DNA of 28,154 nt from Clostridia bacterium (GCA_017509065.1 JAFWQM010000168.1:1-28154); one strand, 5' to 3'; shown: positions 17,748-25,671, numbered from the stretch's first letter. Notes: a model not told the origin generated them from the sequence alone. Numbers and translations are program-made.

Positions 17748-18161
17748 ATGGCGCGGGAAAACAAAAGCCGCTTATGGCAGTACGCCGCATACGGCGGCGC
17801 GGCCTTAGTATGCGCGGTTATCATGGCCTGGGCCCGGGGCGCGTTCAGCGCGGACAGACAAACGGCTTTCGCCCTCCTGTCCGACGGATTCATGGTGCCC
17901 GGCCTGATCTTAGCCGGGATCGGGGGCTTAGGCTACGCCGCCTCCAAGGGCGCGTATGACGCTTTCGGCTACGCTTTCAGCCGTTTTTCCCTCCACTCCC
18001 TGTTCACCACCCGGCAGACCTACCGCATCCCCGAATCCTTCTACGAATACAAATGCCAGAAGGATGAAAACCGCCGGCCCTGGTCCCCTATCGCGCTGAT
18101 CACCGGCCTGTGCGCTTTAGCATTGAGCGGCCTTTGCCTGATCGGATATGCTGCGGCCTAA
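17748..18161 (+). CDS. DUF3899-like small membrane protein
   Basis: 137 aa. Three to four hydrophobic segments: about 10-28, 45-65 and 115-135. The segment LSDGFMVPGLILAGIGGLGYAASKGAYDAFGY matches the DUF3899 pattern in order (the phrase is given in part: LSDGFMVPG then GAYDAFGY). It begins two bases after the oppF stop, with only a weak AGAGGTG upstream, so it relies on coupling to oppF translation. It closes the importer operon and is followed by a strong terminator. DUF3899 proteins have no known function; linkage to the importer may be incidental or accessory. Confidence 0.75.
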   Translation: MARENKSRLWQYAAYGGAALVCAVIMAWARGAFSADRQTAFALLSDGFMVPGLILAGIGGLGYAASKGAYDAFGYAFSRFSLHSLFTTRQTYRIPESFYEYKCQKDENRRPWSPIALITGLCALALSGLCLIGYAAA

Positions 18162-18176
18162 AGCATGGTAGACGAA

Positions 18177-18218
18177 AAGAACCGTGAAGCCTCATATTTT
18201 GAGGATTTCACGGTTCTT
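18177..18218. terminator. bidirectional terminator between convergent operons
   Basis: AAGAACCGTGAA (18177-18188) and TTCACGGTTCTT (18207-18218) are perfectly complementary, with an extra CTC/GAG pair in the loop. It separates the importer operon (+) from the NYN gene (-). Confidence 0.85.
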
Positions 18219-18233
18219 GTCATTATCGGTGCA

Positions 18234-19226
18234 TTACAGCATCTTCACCAGCATATTCTTCTGCTCATCCATTTCCAGGGCCAGCAGATTGTCCTTTTCC
18301 ATCTGGCGCAGCACGTCGGAGAAGCGCTTGAAGCCGATGGAACGCTCGGTAAAGTCCGGGTAGGCGGCCTGGATATCGGCTTTCAGGATGGAAGGATTGA
18401 TGCGCTCGAAGCCGTCGTCCTTGTAGCGCTGCAATTGCTCCACGAAAGCGGTGCGCCAATTGTCCTGGCTCAGCTTTTTGGAAGCCGCTTCCTCCGGCGC
18501 GTCGGCGTTCAGGGCCACGTACACGTTATTGTTTTCGTTTTTCACCCGGATGGTGCCGAATTTCTGGCTCAGCTTGGTCAAGAGCTTTCCGAAGGACGCG
18601 CATCCGAAGGATTTTTCGTTGAAATCGGGCCGCAGGCGCAGGAGAACGCCCTTTAATTCGCTGGCGTACATTTCGTCTTCGTCCGTCTGTTCGGACAGGA
18701 TGCCCTCCAGCAGCTTGTTGAGGCCGTTGTCGTCCAGGGGCTCGTCCTTGGACGGACTCTTGCGGGTGCGCTTGTCCCGGCTGACGGAGGACACCGTTTC
18801 CAGGAACTGAAACTCATTGCAGGCGTTGATGAAAATGCTGCTGGCAACCTCGCTGCGGCTGATGCCCAGCACGAATTTGCCCATGCTCTTGAGCTTGCCC
18901 ACCAACGGCGTGTAATCGCTGTCGCCGCTGACGATACAGAAGGAATCGATCAGGGGATTGGAAAAAGCTACCTCCAAGGCGTCGATCACCAGCATGATGT
19001 CGGCGTTGTTCTTCTGGGCGAAACCGTAGCGGATGGAGGGCACCACCGTGAAGGTGTTGGACAATAATACCTCCTTCAAATCGCTGAACCGGTCGGTGTA
19101 GCCGTACACCTTGCCCAGCAGGATATCGCCGCGAATCTTTACCTTGTCCAAAATACTGTTCAGCGTGGCCGCCTTGGCCCCGCAGTTTTCCAGGTCCACA
19201 AATAACGCAAAACGGGATGTGCTCAA
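18234..19226 (-). CDS. NYN-domain nuclease-like protein with two OST-HTH/LOTUS domains
   Basis: 330 aa from a TTG start at 19226, chosen because GTAGGAGG lies 7 nt upstream; the in-frame ATG 42 bp earlier would place that sequence inside the gene. Residues about 4-150 form a NYN (PIN-like) domain with acidic residues expected at the active site: FALFVDLENCG, ADIMLVIDAL and VSGDSDYTPLV. A basic linker (RDKRTRKSPSKDE) leads to two OST-HTH/LOTUS domains, about 170-245 (MYASELKGVLLRLRPDFNEK) and 258-330 (NPSILKADIQAAYPDFTERS). The combination suggests RNA binding by LOTUS and RNA cleavage by NYN, as in the eukaryotic MARF1/limkain proteins. The substrate is unknown; monocistronic. Confidence 0.88.
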   Translation of the reverse strand: MSTSRFALFVDLENCGAKAATLNSILDKVKIRGDILLGKVYGYTDRFSDLKEVLLSNTFTVVPSIRYGFAQKNNADIMLVIDALEVAFSNPLIDSFCIVSGDSDYTPLVGKLKSMGKFVLGISRSEVASSIFINACNEFQFLETVSSVSRDKRTRKSPSKDEPLDDNGLNKLLEGILSEQTDEDEMYASELKGVLLRLRPDFNEKSFGCASFGKLLTKLSQKFGTIRVKNENNNVYVALNADAPEEAASKKLSQDNWRTAFVEQLQRYKDDGFERINPSILKADIQAAYPDFTERSIGFKRFSDVLRQMEKDNLLALEMDEQKNMLVKML

Positions 19227-19343
19227 AATACTGCCTCCTACATTGTGATAAAGGGTCCACTGGAGCATTATACAACAAAACCGTTCCTTTGGGGAGGCTT
19301 TTTTCTTTTTTTGATTCTTTATATGGACTTCGTATCCTCTCTG

Positions 19344-20703
19344 TCACTCCGTCAATTCAAACCTATCCGCGGCACCGGAAAAATCGATGGGGAGATCGAG
19401 GGTATTCCCCAGCCAAATGCTGCCACCCATGGTGCCCACGGCCTGGACGCTGGTCTGCCCGCAGCCGGTGAAGGTGTTGCCCGCGAAGCGGCTGTAACCC
19501 AAATCCCGCAGATAGAGGGAACAGCAGGCGTTGTTCTCAAACAGGCTGTCCGCGATATCGAAGGACACGCCGCCGTAGGCCATCACCGCCACCCAATTAT
19601 CTTCTAACGTATTGTGAATAAAGGCCGTAGGCGTGGCGTCCAGCCGTACGCCGCAGACGGTGCAGTTCTTCACCGTGCAGCCGGTCATGAGCACGTGGCC
19701 CTCCTTTTGCAGGTTGAAGCCGTTTTCGCAGCCGTCCGCCAGGCAGTCATGCAGCACATTGCCCTTCCCCGCCGCCATAAAAAAGCCCTGACCCGTGCCG
19801 GTGACGGTGCAGCCAATCATAGCGCCGTCCCGCACGGCGGAGAAGAACAGGCCCTGGTCGCAGTCCTTGGCGGTACATTCCTTTAAAATGATATGCTCGC
19901 TGGCCCGGATGTCCAGGCCATGGTTGGTCTGCTCAGCGGAGCAGCGGTCCAGCGTGCCGCCGCCGCACTTCGCCACGTAAATGCCAAACACGCCGCACCG
20001 GTCGGCCCGGCAGTTTTCCAGATAAACGTTTTCATTGTAGACCAGCACCATGCCCATGGAGCAGTCGGACGCGTCGGCGTTTTGGGCCGTGACTTCGCCG
20101 CAGCCGCAGCAGATGATTTCCCCCGCGTCCGAAGGCGCGTCAACGGCGGGCAGAGAAACGGCGTAGAACAGGGGCTTGCCGTTGACGGTGCAGTTTTCGA
20201 TGGTAGGTGACGTGAATGGCGGCGGTGGAGGCGGCGGCCCCGGTATATGCCGCTCCCGCGCCGAAGGTGACGTACAGGGCGCTGCCGTTCAGGGAATCGG
20301 AACCGGAGGCGTTGTAGATATTGCCGGTGTACGCACCGTTGGTAAAGGCGAAGTTCTGCACATTGCTGTCCGAACCGGCGGCAGCGGTATTGAAGCCCGC
20401 CGTTTCGGTGTGATAGGGCTTAAAGTTCTGCGCGCCGCCGTGGGTGTTGGCCGGGTCGTTCGCCGCCATCATGCCGCCGTTGGTGGCGTCGTCGTTGTCG
20501 ATCACCTGGATCAGCACGCCGCCGTTGGTGATGACAGCGTTATCGATGGAAGCGGTGAGTGCTTCCCCGCCGTAGCCGGATTTCACCAGGAAGGTGGCAA
20601 AGCCGCTGTCCACCGTGGTGCCCTGATCGATGGTGATCGCGTTCTGGTTCTGCATTACTTGGAGAGAACGTCCAAGCTTGACGACGTTATGCTTATTGCC
20701 CGG
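19344..20703 (-). pseudogene. parallel beta-helix surface protein, broken by frameshift and lacking its N-terminus
   Basis: Two minus-strand frames together encode one right-handed beta-helix protein. The upstream part (to about 20205) contains SGYGGEALTASIDNAVITNGG and FAFTNGAYTGNIYN; the downstream part has many short helix rungs such as IENCTVNGKPLFYAV, LENCRADRCGVFGIYV and MTGCTVKNCTVCGVRL. They join near 20205-20212, where the downstream frame runs on as TIENCTVNG with a one-base offset, so a single insertion (or two-base loss) disrupts a continuous reading. No signal peptide or ribosome binding site precedes the upstream part; it runs into a hairpin repeat at 20702-20740. Best read as a decayed or truncated secreted adhesin or polysaccharide-binding protein. 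A sequencing error could explain the frameshift but not the missing 5' end. Confidence 0.7.
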
Positions 20704-20740
20704 CGGCTGAAAGCCGCCAGACCGGATGCAAAGCATCCGG
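20702..20740. repeat. two tandem perfect hairpins at the 5' end of the beta-helix remnant
   Basis: GGCGGCT-GAA-AGCCGCC (20702-20718) and CCGGATGC-AAA-GCATCCGG (20722-20740) lie side by side, each with a 3-nt loop. They resemble REP-type intergenic palindromes and mark where the beta-helix frame loses its expected N-terminus. Confidence 0.6.
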
Positions 20741-20755
20741 GGAAAGCCGAGGAAT

Positions 20756-20796
20756 AAAACCCTGAGGGGAAAGCTTGCTTTCCCCTCAGGGTTTTT
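20756..20796. terminator. very strong bidirectional terminator
   Basis: Arms of 19 bp (AAAACCCTGAGGGGAAAGC and its exact complement) with a 2-nt loop. A run on one side and T run on the other allow termination on both strands, most relevantly of pullulanase transcription. Confidence 0.8.
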
Positions 20797-20892
20797 CCTG
20801 GCTTTCTATGGGCCAGAAGCCTTCTAACTTTCATGCCCGCAGCGAAACAGGCGGAGTCTGTCTGGTAATCCCGCTCAGGCCGCTTCGCCAAG

Positions 20893-20950
20893 CGTGGGGT
20901 CCAGGGGCGTCACGCCCCTGGCGCGGGTCTGGGACCGCGGAGGCCCCAGC
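20893..20950. repeat. GC-rich REP-like element after the pullulanase gene
   Basis: CCAGGGGCG (20901-20909) and CGCCCCTGG (20913-20921) form a hairpin with a TCA loop, set in the GTGGGGTCCAGGGGC...GCGGGTCTGGGA context known from interspersed repeats of many GC-rich bacteria. There is no T run. Confidence 0.5.
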
Positions 20951-20957
20951 ATGCCCT

Positions 20958-23558
20958 TTATTCCGCCCGTACCGCCAGAGTGACGCTGCACGCATCCACG
21001 GTCAGCGGGCCGTTTTCCGGCGCGGCGTCAGGCTGCACCCGGTCGCCCTGAACGAGGGCACGGCTGGCGGCCCAGCCTTCCGGCAGGTCGATGGTCAAGG
21101 TCTGGGCTGTGGGGTTGATGACGGCGTAGCCCACAGCGCCGGATTCATCGGCCCAGGTAACGGCGATCGCATTGCCGTCCAGCAGGGCGGCGGTGGGCGC
21201 GATGGCGGTCAGGAAGGGGCAGGAAACGCGGCGCAGGCCGATCAGGCCCCGGTAATATTCCATCATGGCATAGGCGTCGCTGCCCGGGGTCAAGGCGTTC
21301 CAGTCGATGTTGTTCACTGCGTCAGAGGACATATAGCTGTTGCTGTCGCCATCCTTGGTGCGCAGCATCTCTTCGCCAGCCAGGAAGAAGGGCGTGCCGC
21401 GGCTGAGCAGCACGGAGGCCGCGCAGAGCCGGTACATGGCAAGCCGGTCCTCCAGGGGCGCTTCGGGATTGGATAGGAGCAGCTTATCCCACAGGGTGTT
21501 GTTGTCGTGGGAGGAAGTGTAATTCACCACCATGGCGTCTTTGACGAACCAGTTGACGGCGGATATTTTTTCGCCGCCCTGAATGCCGAAGATCACCTTG
21601 TTGGCGTTGGTCTTGGTGGCTTTTCCGTTGGCGTAGCCCTGATCCTTGGGATCGAACACGCTGCCCTTGAGGCCGTCCCGGATGGCGTCGTTGAAGACGG
21701 CAATGGAGCCGATGGCGTCCCCGGTGGGCTTCACCTGGCGGATGTTCTGCTGGTTGGCCTGGAAATTGTCCCGCAGGGCGGAGGTACCGCCGGTCCAGCC
21801 CTCGCCATAAATCAGTGCCTTGGGGTTGATTTCATGCACGGCCTGTTCGATAGCCTGCATGGTCGTTACATCGTGGAGGGCCATCAGGTCAAAGCGGAAA
21901 CCGTCGATCTGGTATTCCCTGGCCCAGTAGGTCACGCTGTCCACCATGTACTTGCGGAACATGACCCGGTTAGAGGCCGTTTCGTTGCCGCAGCCGCTGC
22001 CGTTGGAGGCGGTGCCGTCGTAGTTGAAGCGGTAATAATAGTAGGGCACGATGCGGTTCAGCCAGGAATCCAGGGCGTAGGTGTGGTTGTACACCACATC
22101 CATCACCACGCCTAAGCCGTTTTCATGCAGGCTTTGCACCATCTGCTTGAACTCGTTCACCCGGACCTCTCCGTGGTACGGGTCGGTGGCATAGCTGCCC
22201 TCGGGGGCATTGTAGTTCTTGGGATCGTAGCCCCAATTGAACTGGGGTTCCGTGCTGGATTCGTCCACGGTGGCGTAATCGTACACCGGCTGCAAATGCA
22301 CGTGGGTGACGCCCAATTGTTTGATGTAATCCATGCCCGCGGGCACGCCGCTTTCGTTGGTCAGCCCGGTTTCCGTAAAGGCCAAGTATTTGCCGGGGTA
22401 CTGGGAGGCGGACAGGGTGTTGGAGAAGTCCCGCACGTGCACTTCCCAGATCACCGCGTCGCCGTAGGTATCGATTTGATCAAAATACTTGCCCTCCCGG
22501 AAGCCCGCCGGGTCGGTGGAAGCAAGGTCGATCACCATGCCCCGGTTGCCGTTCACGCCCACGGCCTTGGCGTAGGGGTCCACCGCCTCCTGCACGCCCA
22601 CGGCGGTGTCCACAGTGTAGGTGTAATAGGTGCCGTGGCCGCAGGCGGCTGTCGCCGTCCACACGCCCTTTTCGGCTTTGGTCATATCGCTGATTTCATA
22701 GGCTTCCCCCTCGCCGCCATCCTTGAACAGGTTCAGCTTCACGGAAGAAGCGGTGGGGGCCCATACCTTGAACACCGTTTCGTCACCCTGGATCACCGCG
22801 CCCAGGTCGTCCCCGTCATAGGTGTAATTCTGCACGAAGGCGGCGCTGTCGAAGATGTCCGTGGGCACGGCAGCGATTTCCCCGTACCCTTCGATCTCCA
22901 CGGTGTAGGTTTTGCTCATATCCAGCTCCCCTTCCACCGTGATCGTACCGGTGACCACGTTATTGTTCCGGCTGGAGAGCTTCAAGATATTCAGGTCTTT
23001 TCCATCCTGCCGCACGTGCACCTGATCCAAATCCAGCCTGCACGCCGGACTGATGAAGTATTTGATCTCCGTGGGCGATACGATGCCCGCCAGCGTGAAG
23101 GTGCGGATGGCGTTCAGAGTCTTTCCGCCGTCCGAGCTGGTATACTGCATGCCGTCGCCGGGCAGCAGATAGATTTTCGTCTCCGCCCCGGTCATGACGG
23201 CATACCGGTCCTCCTCCACGTCTTTGGTGGCGCTGCCCCAGGATTTAGCTCCCGGATCGGAACAGTTCTTCCGCACGATGAAACCCACCTCGCTCACGTC
23301 CTCCGGCACGTTCACCATGCATTTCACGCCATAATCGCAGGGATAAAACAGCGTACCGCCGCCATCCTTGCCGGGAAACCAGATCCACACGTCGCACTTG
23401 CTGTAATCTGCTTCGGGATCATTCCAGTACAGCGTCAACTGGCGGCAGCCCGGTTCCTTTTCCAGAAAGTATTCTCCTTCCTCTGCCCACGCGCCCGCCA
23501 GCACGGAAACCGTCAGCAGCAGCGCCAAAAGCCACGATAAACACCGACGAATGTTCAT
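20958..23558 (-). CDS. pulA: secreted type I pullulanase (GH13)
   Basis: 866 aa. It hydrolyses alpha-1,6 branches of pullulan, amylopectin or glycogen outside the cell. Signal peptide 1-25 (LLALLLTVSVLAGAWA before EE). Residues about 38-135 match the pullulanase-associated CBM41 domain (LTLYWNDPEADYSKCDVWIW). About 255-345 is a CBM48-like domain (VFKVWAPTASSVKL). The catalytic barrel follows, with the type I signature FNWGYDPKNYNAPEGSY (440-456), nucleophile Asp 557 (DGFRFDL), acid/base Glu 586 (IYGEGW) and Asp 685 (TSSHDNNTLWDKL). A C-terminal beta domain closes the protein. Length and order are normal. No sortase or S-layer motif is seen, so it is probably released. The ribosome binding site is AAAGGGG; two promoters lie upstream. 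Confidence 0.95.
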   Translation of the reverse strand: MNIRRCLSWLLALLLTVSVLAGAWAEEGEYFLEKEPGCRQLTLYWNDPEADYSKCDVWIWFPGKDGGGTLFYPCDYGVKCMVNVPEDVSEVGFIVRKNCSDPGAKSWGSATKDVEEDRYAVMTGAETKIYLLPGDGMQYTSSDGGKTLNAIRTFTLAGIVSPTEIKYFISPACRLDLDQVHVRQDGKDLNILKLSSRNNNVVTGTITVEGELDMSKTYTVEIEGYGEIAAVPTDIFDSAAFVQNYTYDGDDLGAVIQGDETVFKVWAPTASSVKLNLFKDGGEGEAYEISDMTKAEKGVWTATAACGHGTYYTYTVDTAVGVQEAVDPYAKAVGVNGNRGMVIDLASTDPAGFREGKYFDQIDTYGDAVIWEVHVRDFSNTLSASQYPGKYLAFTETGLTNESGVPAGMDYIKQLGVTHVHLQPVYDYATVDESSTEPQFNWGYDPKNYNAPEGSYATDPYHGEVRVNEFKQMVQSLHENGLGVVMDVVYNHTYALDSWLNRIVPYYYYRFNYDGTASNGSGCGNETASNRVMFRKYMVDSVTYWAREYQIDGFRFDLMALHDVTTMQAIEQAVHEINPKALIYGEGWTGGTSALRDNFQANQQNIRQVKPTGDAIGSIAVFNDAIRDGLKGSVFDPKDQGYANGKATKTNANKVIFGIQGGEKISAVNWFVKDAMVVNYTSSHDNNTLWDKLLLSNPEAPLEDRLAMYRLCAASVLLSRGTPFFLAGEEMLRTKDGDSNSYMSSDAVNNIDWNALTPGSDAYAMMEYYRGLIGLRRVSCPFLTAIAPTAALLDGNAIAVTWADESGAVGYAVINPTAQTLTIDLPEGWAASRALVQGDRVQPDAAPENGPLTVDACSVTLAVRAE

Positions 23559-23674
23559 TCGTTCCGCCCCTTTCCATTCACTTTTTCAACGCTTCCACCC
23601 AAACGGGCCCGCGTTCCCCCTTCCGGCGGGAGGGGACGCGGAGCCTGGCTCAGATGGAGTTTTTTTCAGTTCCC

Positions 23675-23703
23675 ATTATAAGGAAAGCGCCGCGCTGTGT
23701 CAA
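23675..23703 (-). promoter_or_regulatory. consensus promoter of the pullulanase gene
   Basis: Perfect TTGACA (23698-23703), 17-bp spacer, perfect TATAAT (23675-23680) on the minus strand. The leader of about 110 nt contains a GC-rich hairpin at 23609-23642 (CCGCGT/ACGCGG plus CCCC/GGGG). Confidence 0.88.
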
Positions 23704-23820
23704 GAAAAACAGAAGGGATTCACGCTGATCCTTTCACATTCCAAAGACATCCGCCGCAAATCCCGCCGCGTTCCTCCACGCGCAGCCTATTCCCGGAAAT
23801 CGTTCCATGATATGCCGCTT

Positions 23821-23848
23821 ATTATACCAGCGGAAGCTTGAAAATCAA
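23821..23848 (-). promoter_or_regulatory. possible second upstream promoter
   Basis: TTGATT (23843-23848), 16-bp spacer and TATAAT (23821-23826) on the minus strand, 145 bp upstream of the main pullulanase promoter and just after a terminator. It would lengthen the leader; the intervening 120 bp hold no gene that I can support. Confidence 0.55.
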
Positions 23849-23859
23849 TGCGTATGCTC

Positions 23860-23896
23860 AAAACAAAAAGAACGGGAACCGCAAACGCAATTCCCG
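23860..23896 (-). terminator. terminator of the small-peptide transcript
   Basis: CGGGAA/TTCCCG stem (23891-23896 and 23873-23878) followed on the minus strand by TTCTTTTTGTTTT. It separates the small-peptide genes from the pullulanase promoters. Confidence 0.7.
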
Positions 23897-23914
23897 CAAT
23901 TCTTTATTCTTCTT

Positions 23915-23938
23915 GGTTCAATGCAAAAGTTTGTAGGG
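23915..23938. repeat. dispersed repeat motif, copy matching the ends of the 27.6-kb element
   Basis: GGTTCAATGCAAAAGTTTGT followed by AGGG matches the left end of the element at 27591 in 22 of 24 positions. The 155 bp to its right, up to the small-peptide gene, hold weak inverted repeats (CGGATGG/CCATCCG) and no supportable gene. Confidence 0.6.
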
Positions 23939-24093
23939 AAAGGAAACGGATGGGAATAAGCGTGCCCGAAATTGAGACGTGAGCGCAAAGGAAAGATGAA
24001 GAGAGAGAATCCTTGGCTCACAAAGCACTTTGGGGATTTCTGTTTCCATCCGCTGGAAAGACGCTTTCAAGGGAAACCTGTCAAATATGGTAT

Positions 24094-24294
24094 TTACCAC
24101 ATAATGTTCATTTTTGTGCCTTCTTCTTCTTCGTCCTCTTCTATTTTATCTGGATGAACACTCTTAATGTGACTGCGCATCATTGAATTTGGTAATTTGA
24201 TTTCGCAATATGGGCATTTGACATCATCTTCCCGCAGATGTAGACCTCCTGCTACGTGGTTAAGGTCTTTGCCTTCCAAGGGCATTTTATCCAT
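24094..24294 (-). CDS. double-glycine leader peptide with C2H2 zinc-finger-like motif
   Basis: 66 aa from ATG 24294; AGCGAGGA lies 6 nt before it, whereas the ATG two codons earlier directly abuts the ribosome binding site. The N-terminus ends LEGKDLNHVAGG, a good fit to the bacteriocin-type leader LxxxxLxxVxGG cut by C39-peptidase transporters. After GG comes CPYC, 11 residues, H, 4 residues, H (CPYCEIKLPNSMMRSHIKSVH in two parts: CPYCEIKL and MMRSHIKSVH), a classical C2H2 zinc-finger spacing, then an acidic tail (EEDEEEEG). It has its own consensus promoter. No modification or export gene lies nearby. It could be a secreted metal-binding peptide, or a cytosolic regulator whose GG is coincidental. 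Confidence 0.65.
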   Translation of the reverse strand: MDKMPLEGKDLNHVAGGLHLREDDVKCPYCEIKLPNSMMRSHIKSVHPDKIEEDEEEEGTKMNIMW

Positions 24295-24329
24295 GTTCAT
24301 TCCTCGCTTTCCAAATCATAATCTGATTA

Positions 24330-24357
24330 ATTATACGAAAAAAATCTATGATGTCAA
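24330..24357 (-). promoter_or_regulatory. consensus promoter of the zinc-finger leader peptide gene
   Basis: TTGACA (24352-24357), 16-bp spacer, TATAAT (24330-24335) on the minus strand, about 35 bp before the start codon. Confidence 0.8.
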
Positions 24358-24388
24358 TTAAAATTTCTGAATGCTCTCTTGAAAGCAT
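24358..24388 (-). terminator. candidate terminator after the Pro-Val repeat peptide gene
   Basis: On the minus strand ATGCTTTC and GAGAGCAT pair (one T-G) and are followed by CAGAAATTTTAATTG. The stem is small and the tail imperfect. A second stem using ATCCC/GGGAT lies just before it. Confidence 0.4.
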
Positions 24389-24531
24389 CCCTAACCTGAT
24401 CGGGGATTTTCATAAACTTGCAGGAGCAAACCCTCCTCCTCGTTAATTGTGCAGCCTGTTGTAAAGAAGAGCCTCCGGATCGGGTGTCATCCTTCTCCGG
24501 ACGCCTAAGCGCGGGTATCACGTTTTTACCG

Positions 24532-24786
24532 TCATGTTAGCCTGCGGAACTTTTCGGGATTTGGGTTCGGTACGGGTACCGGGACGGGAACCGGGACAGG
24601 AACCGGGACAGGAACCGGGACAGGAACCGGGACAGGACCCTCTACCGCCTCCATCCTCGCGTCCGGACCGTTATTCTTGATGGCATCTTCCGGTCTTTCG
24701 AACAGCGGGTCTTCGTCATACTTCCTTTTTTCTATTCCACCCGTCACCTTTTCCAGTTGTTCAAGGTTCAGTTCTTTTTTCTCCAT
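24532..24786 (-). CDS. double-glycine leader peptide with Pro-Val repeat tail
   Basis: 84 aa from ATG 24786, with AAAGGAGAG 6 nt upstream; the frame continues upstream but without a ribosome binding site. The leader MEKKELNLEQLEKVTGG matches the LxxxxLxxVxGG consensus of C39-processed precursors. The predicted mature part is charged (IEKRKYDEDPLFERPEDA), then about ten Pro-Val dipeptides, then NPNPEKFRRLT. No Cys, Ser/Thr-rich core or known RiPP core is seen. It lies upstream of, and in the same direction as, the zinc-finger leader peptide gene, with which it shares only the leader pattern. Transporter and function unknown; an extended rod-like secreted peptide is a reasonable guess. Confidence 0.65.
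   Translation of the reverse strand: MEKKELNLEQLEKVTGGIEKRKYDEDPLFERPEDAIKNNGPDARMEAVEGPVPVPVPVPVPVPVPVPVPVPVPNPNPEKFRRLT
24569..24640. repeat. tandem 6/12-bp repeat encoding (Pro-Val)n
   Basis: Units GGAACCGGGACA repeat about four times exactly and are flanked by degenerate 6-bp versions. The reading frame is kept because each 6-bp unit encodes Pro-Val. Slippage would change peptide length without frameshift. Confidence 0.85.
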
Positions 24787-24966
24787 GTTTCTCTCTCCTT
24801 TATATTTCTGAAACGCTTTCGGCTCTTCATTATTCCGTCTCATCAGTTTATACGCGGCTGATCTCCCGGCGGCACCCGCAGCGCACGTTTTTGGGGGAAA
24901 AAGCCCAATCCAAATATAGCATAAACAAGAAACAAAATCCATTGATAAACAGGGAGTGAAATCGAC

Positions 24967-25137
24967 ATGAAAAATCCCTTCACCGCGCTGTTTCGTGTGC
25001 GGTACAAGCCCCAGGACAGCGTCAGCTCTGCTCCGGCTTTCTACTTTGGCACCAACGGCTCCGGGAAACCGATCAGTGCCACTATGGTTATCTGCTGCTT
25101 TTTCTCTGCTAAATTCATCAGCTTTGGCACTTTATAG
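24967..25137 (+). pseudogene. HK97-family phage portal protein, N-terminal remnant
   Basis: 56 codons from ATG 24967 (GGGAGTGA upstream) to TAG 25137. The first 38 residues (MKNPFTALFRVRYKPQD then SAPAFYFGTNGSGKPISA) resemble the N-terminus of HK97-type phage portal proteins from clostridial prophages. After that the sequence loses resemblance and stops, so more than 85 percent of a typical portal of about 400 residues is missing. No other head or tail gene follows. It marks a largely deleted prophage. The minus strand here also has a 62-codon frame (25041-25229) containing SKERERDRKLCRYRANHYDR, reminiscent of small phage or antitoxin proteins, but with no good ribosome binding site. Confidence 0.6.
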
Positions 25138-25249
25138 TTTTCATCTATGTGTCTATCATAATGGTTTGCCCTGTATCTGCACAATTTTCGATCCCTTTCG
25201 CGTTCTTTACTTTTCATATAAACTGACACCAGACTTTGAAAGGCCTAAT

Positions 25250-25510
25250 TTCTCCGAAGTCCACCATTCAAAAATCGCCTTCCACTTTTAGCATACTTCA
25301 AGAAAGATTTCTTATGGCGGCGTATAATATACTTATTGTGGAACAAAAAGATTATGGAGGTATTTTTCATGGCGCTTATTCTTTGCCCAAAATGTAAAAG
25401 GGAAGTCTCTGATAAAGCACATCATTGTCCTCATTGTGGTAATCCACTTAATATACCTCCCATAGCTCAAGAACAAAAAAATGATGTCCCAAAACCCAAA
25501 ATATATGGAA
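25250..25510. repeat. decayed copy of the XRE/zinc-ribbon gene junction (copy 1)
   Basis: This block aligns with 25936-26196 at a constant offset of 686 bp. It covers the first codons of the divergent XRE regulator, the shared intergenic region and about the first 50 codons of the zinc-ribbon gene. In this copy the regulator reads MVDFGEIRPFKVW and then diverges, with a stop codon in the upstream part, so only a stub remains. Confidence 0.75.
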
Positions 25511-25517
25511 ACGCAAA

Positions 25518-25556
25518 GAAAAAAGCGCTGAAACCTTTACGGAATCAGCGTTTTTC
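25518..25556. terminator. hairpin terminator next to the displaced tRNA 3' end
   Basis: CGCTGA (25526-25531) pairs with TCAGCG (25545-25550), with A run before and T run after. It stands in the same position relative to the 44-bp repeat as the terminator at 27894 does to the tRNA, so it may be the original terminator of the rRNA-tRNA operon, or that of an older tandem insertion. Confidence 0.65.
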
Positions 25557-25560
25557 TCTG

Positions 25561-25604
<44 letters not shown>

Positions 25605-25671
25605 AAAATAATACGGCAGAAACGAAAGCGCCTTCCCCTGTGAAGAAAAGTAAAGAAGGTGATTTGCCAAT

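Noticed and set aside
22125..23540. 471-codon open frame on the plus strand opposite pulA
   Set aside because: Antisense shadow of the pullulanase; no ribosome binding site and a composition typical of reverse-strand translation.
24569..24640. Short regular repeats that could be taken for a CRISPR array
   Set aside because: The 6/12-bp units are contiguous without spacers and lie in frame in a Pro-Val coding region.
25041..25229. 62-codon minus-strand frame resembling a small phage or antitoxin protein
   Set aside because: No ribosome binding site, overlaps the portal remnant, and similarity is limited to about 20 residues. Kept only as a remark.
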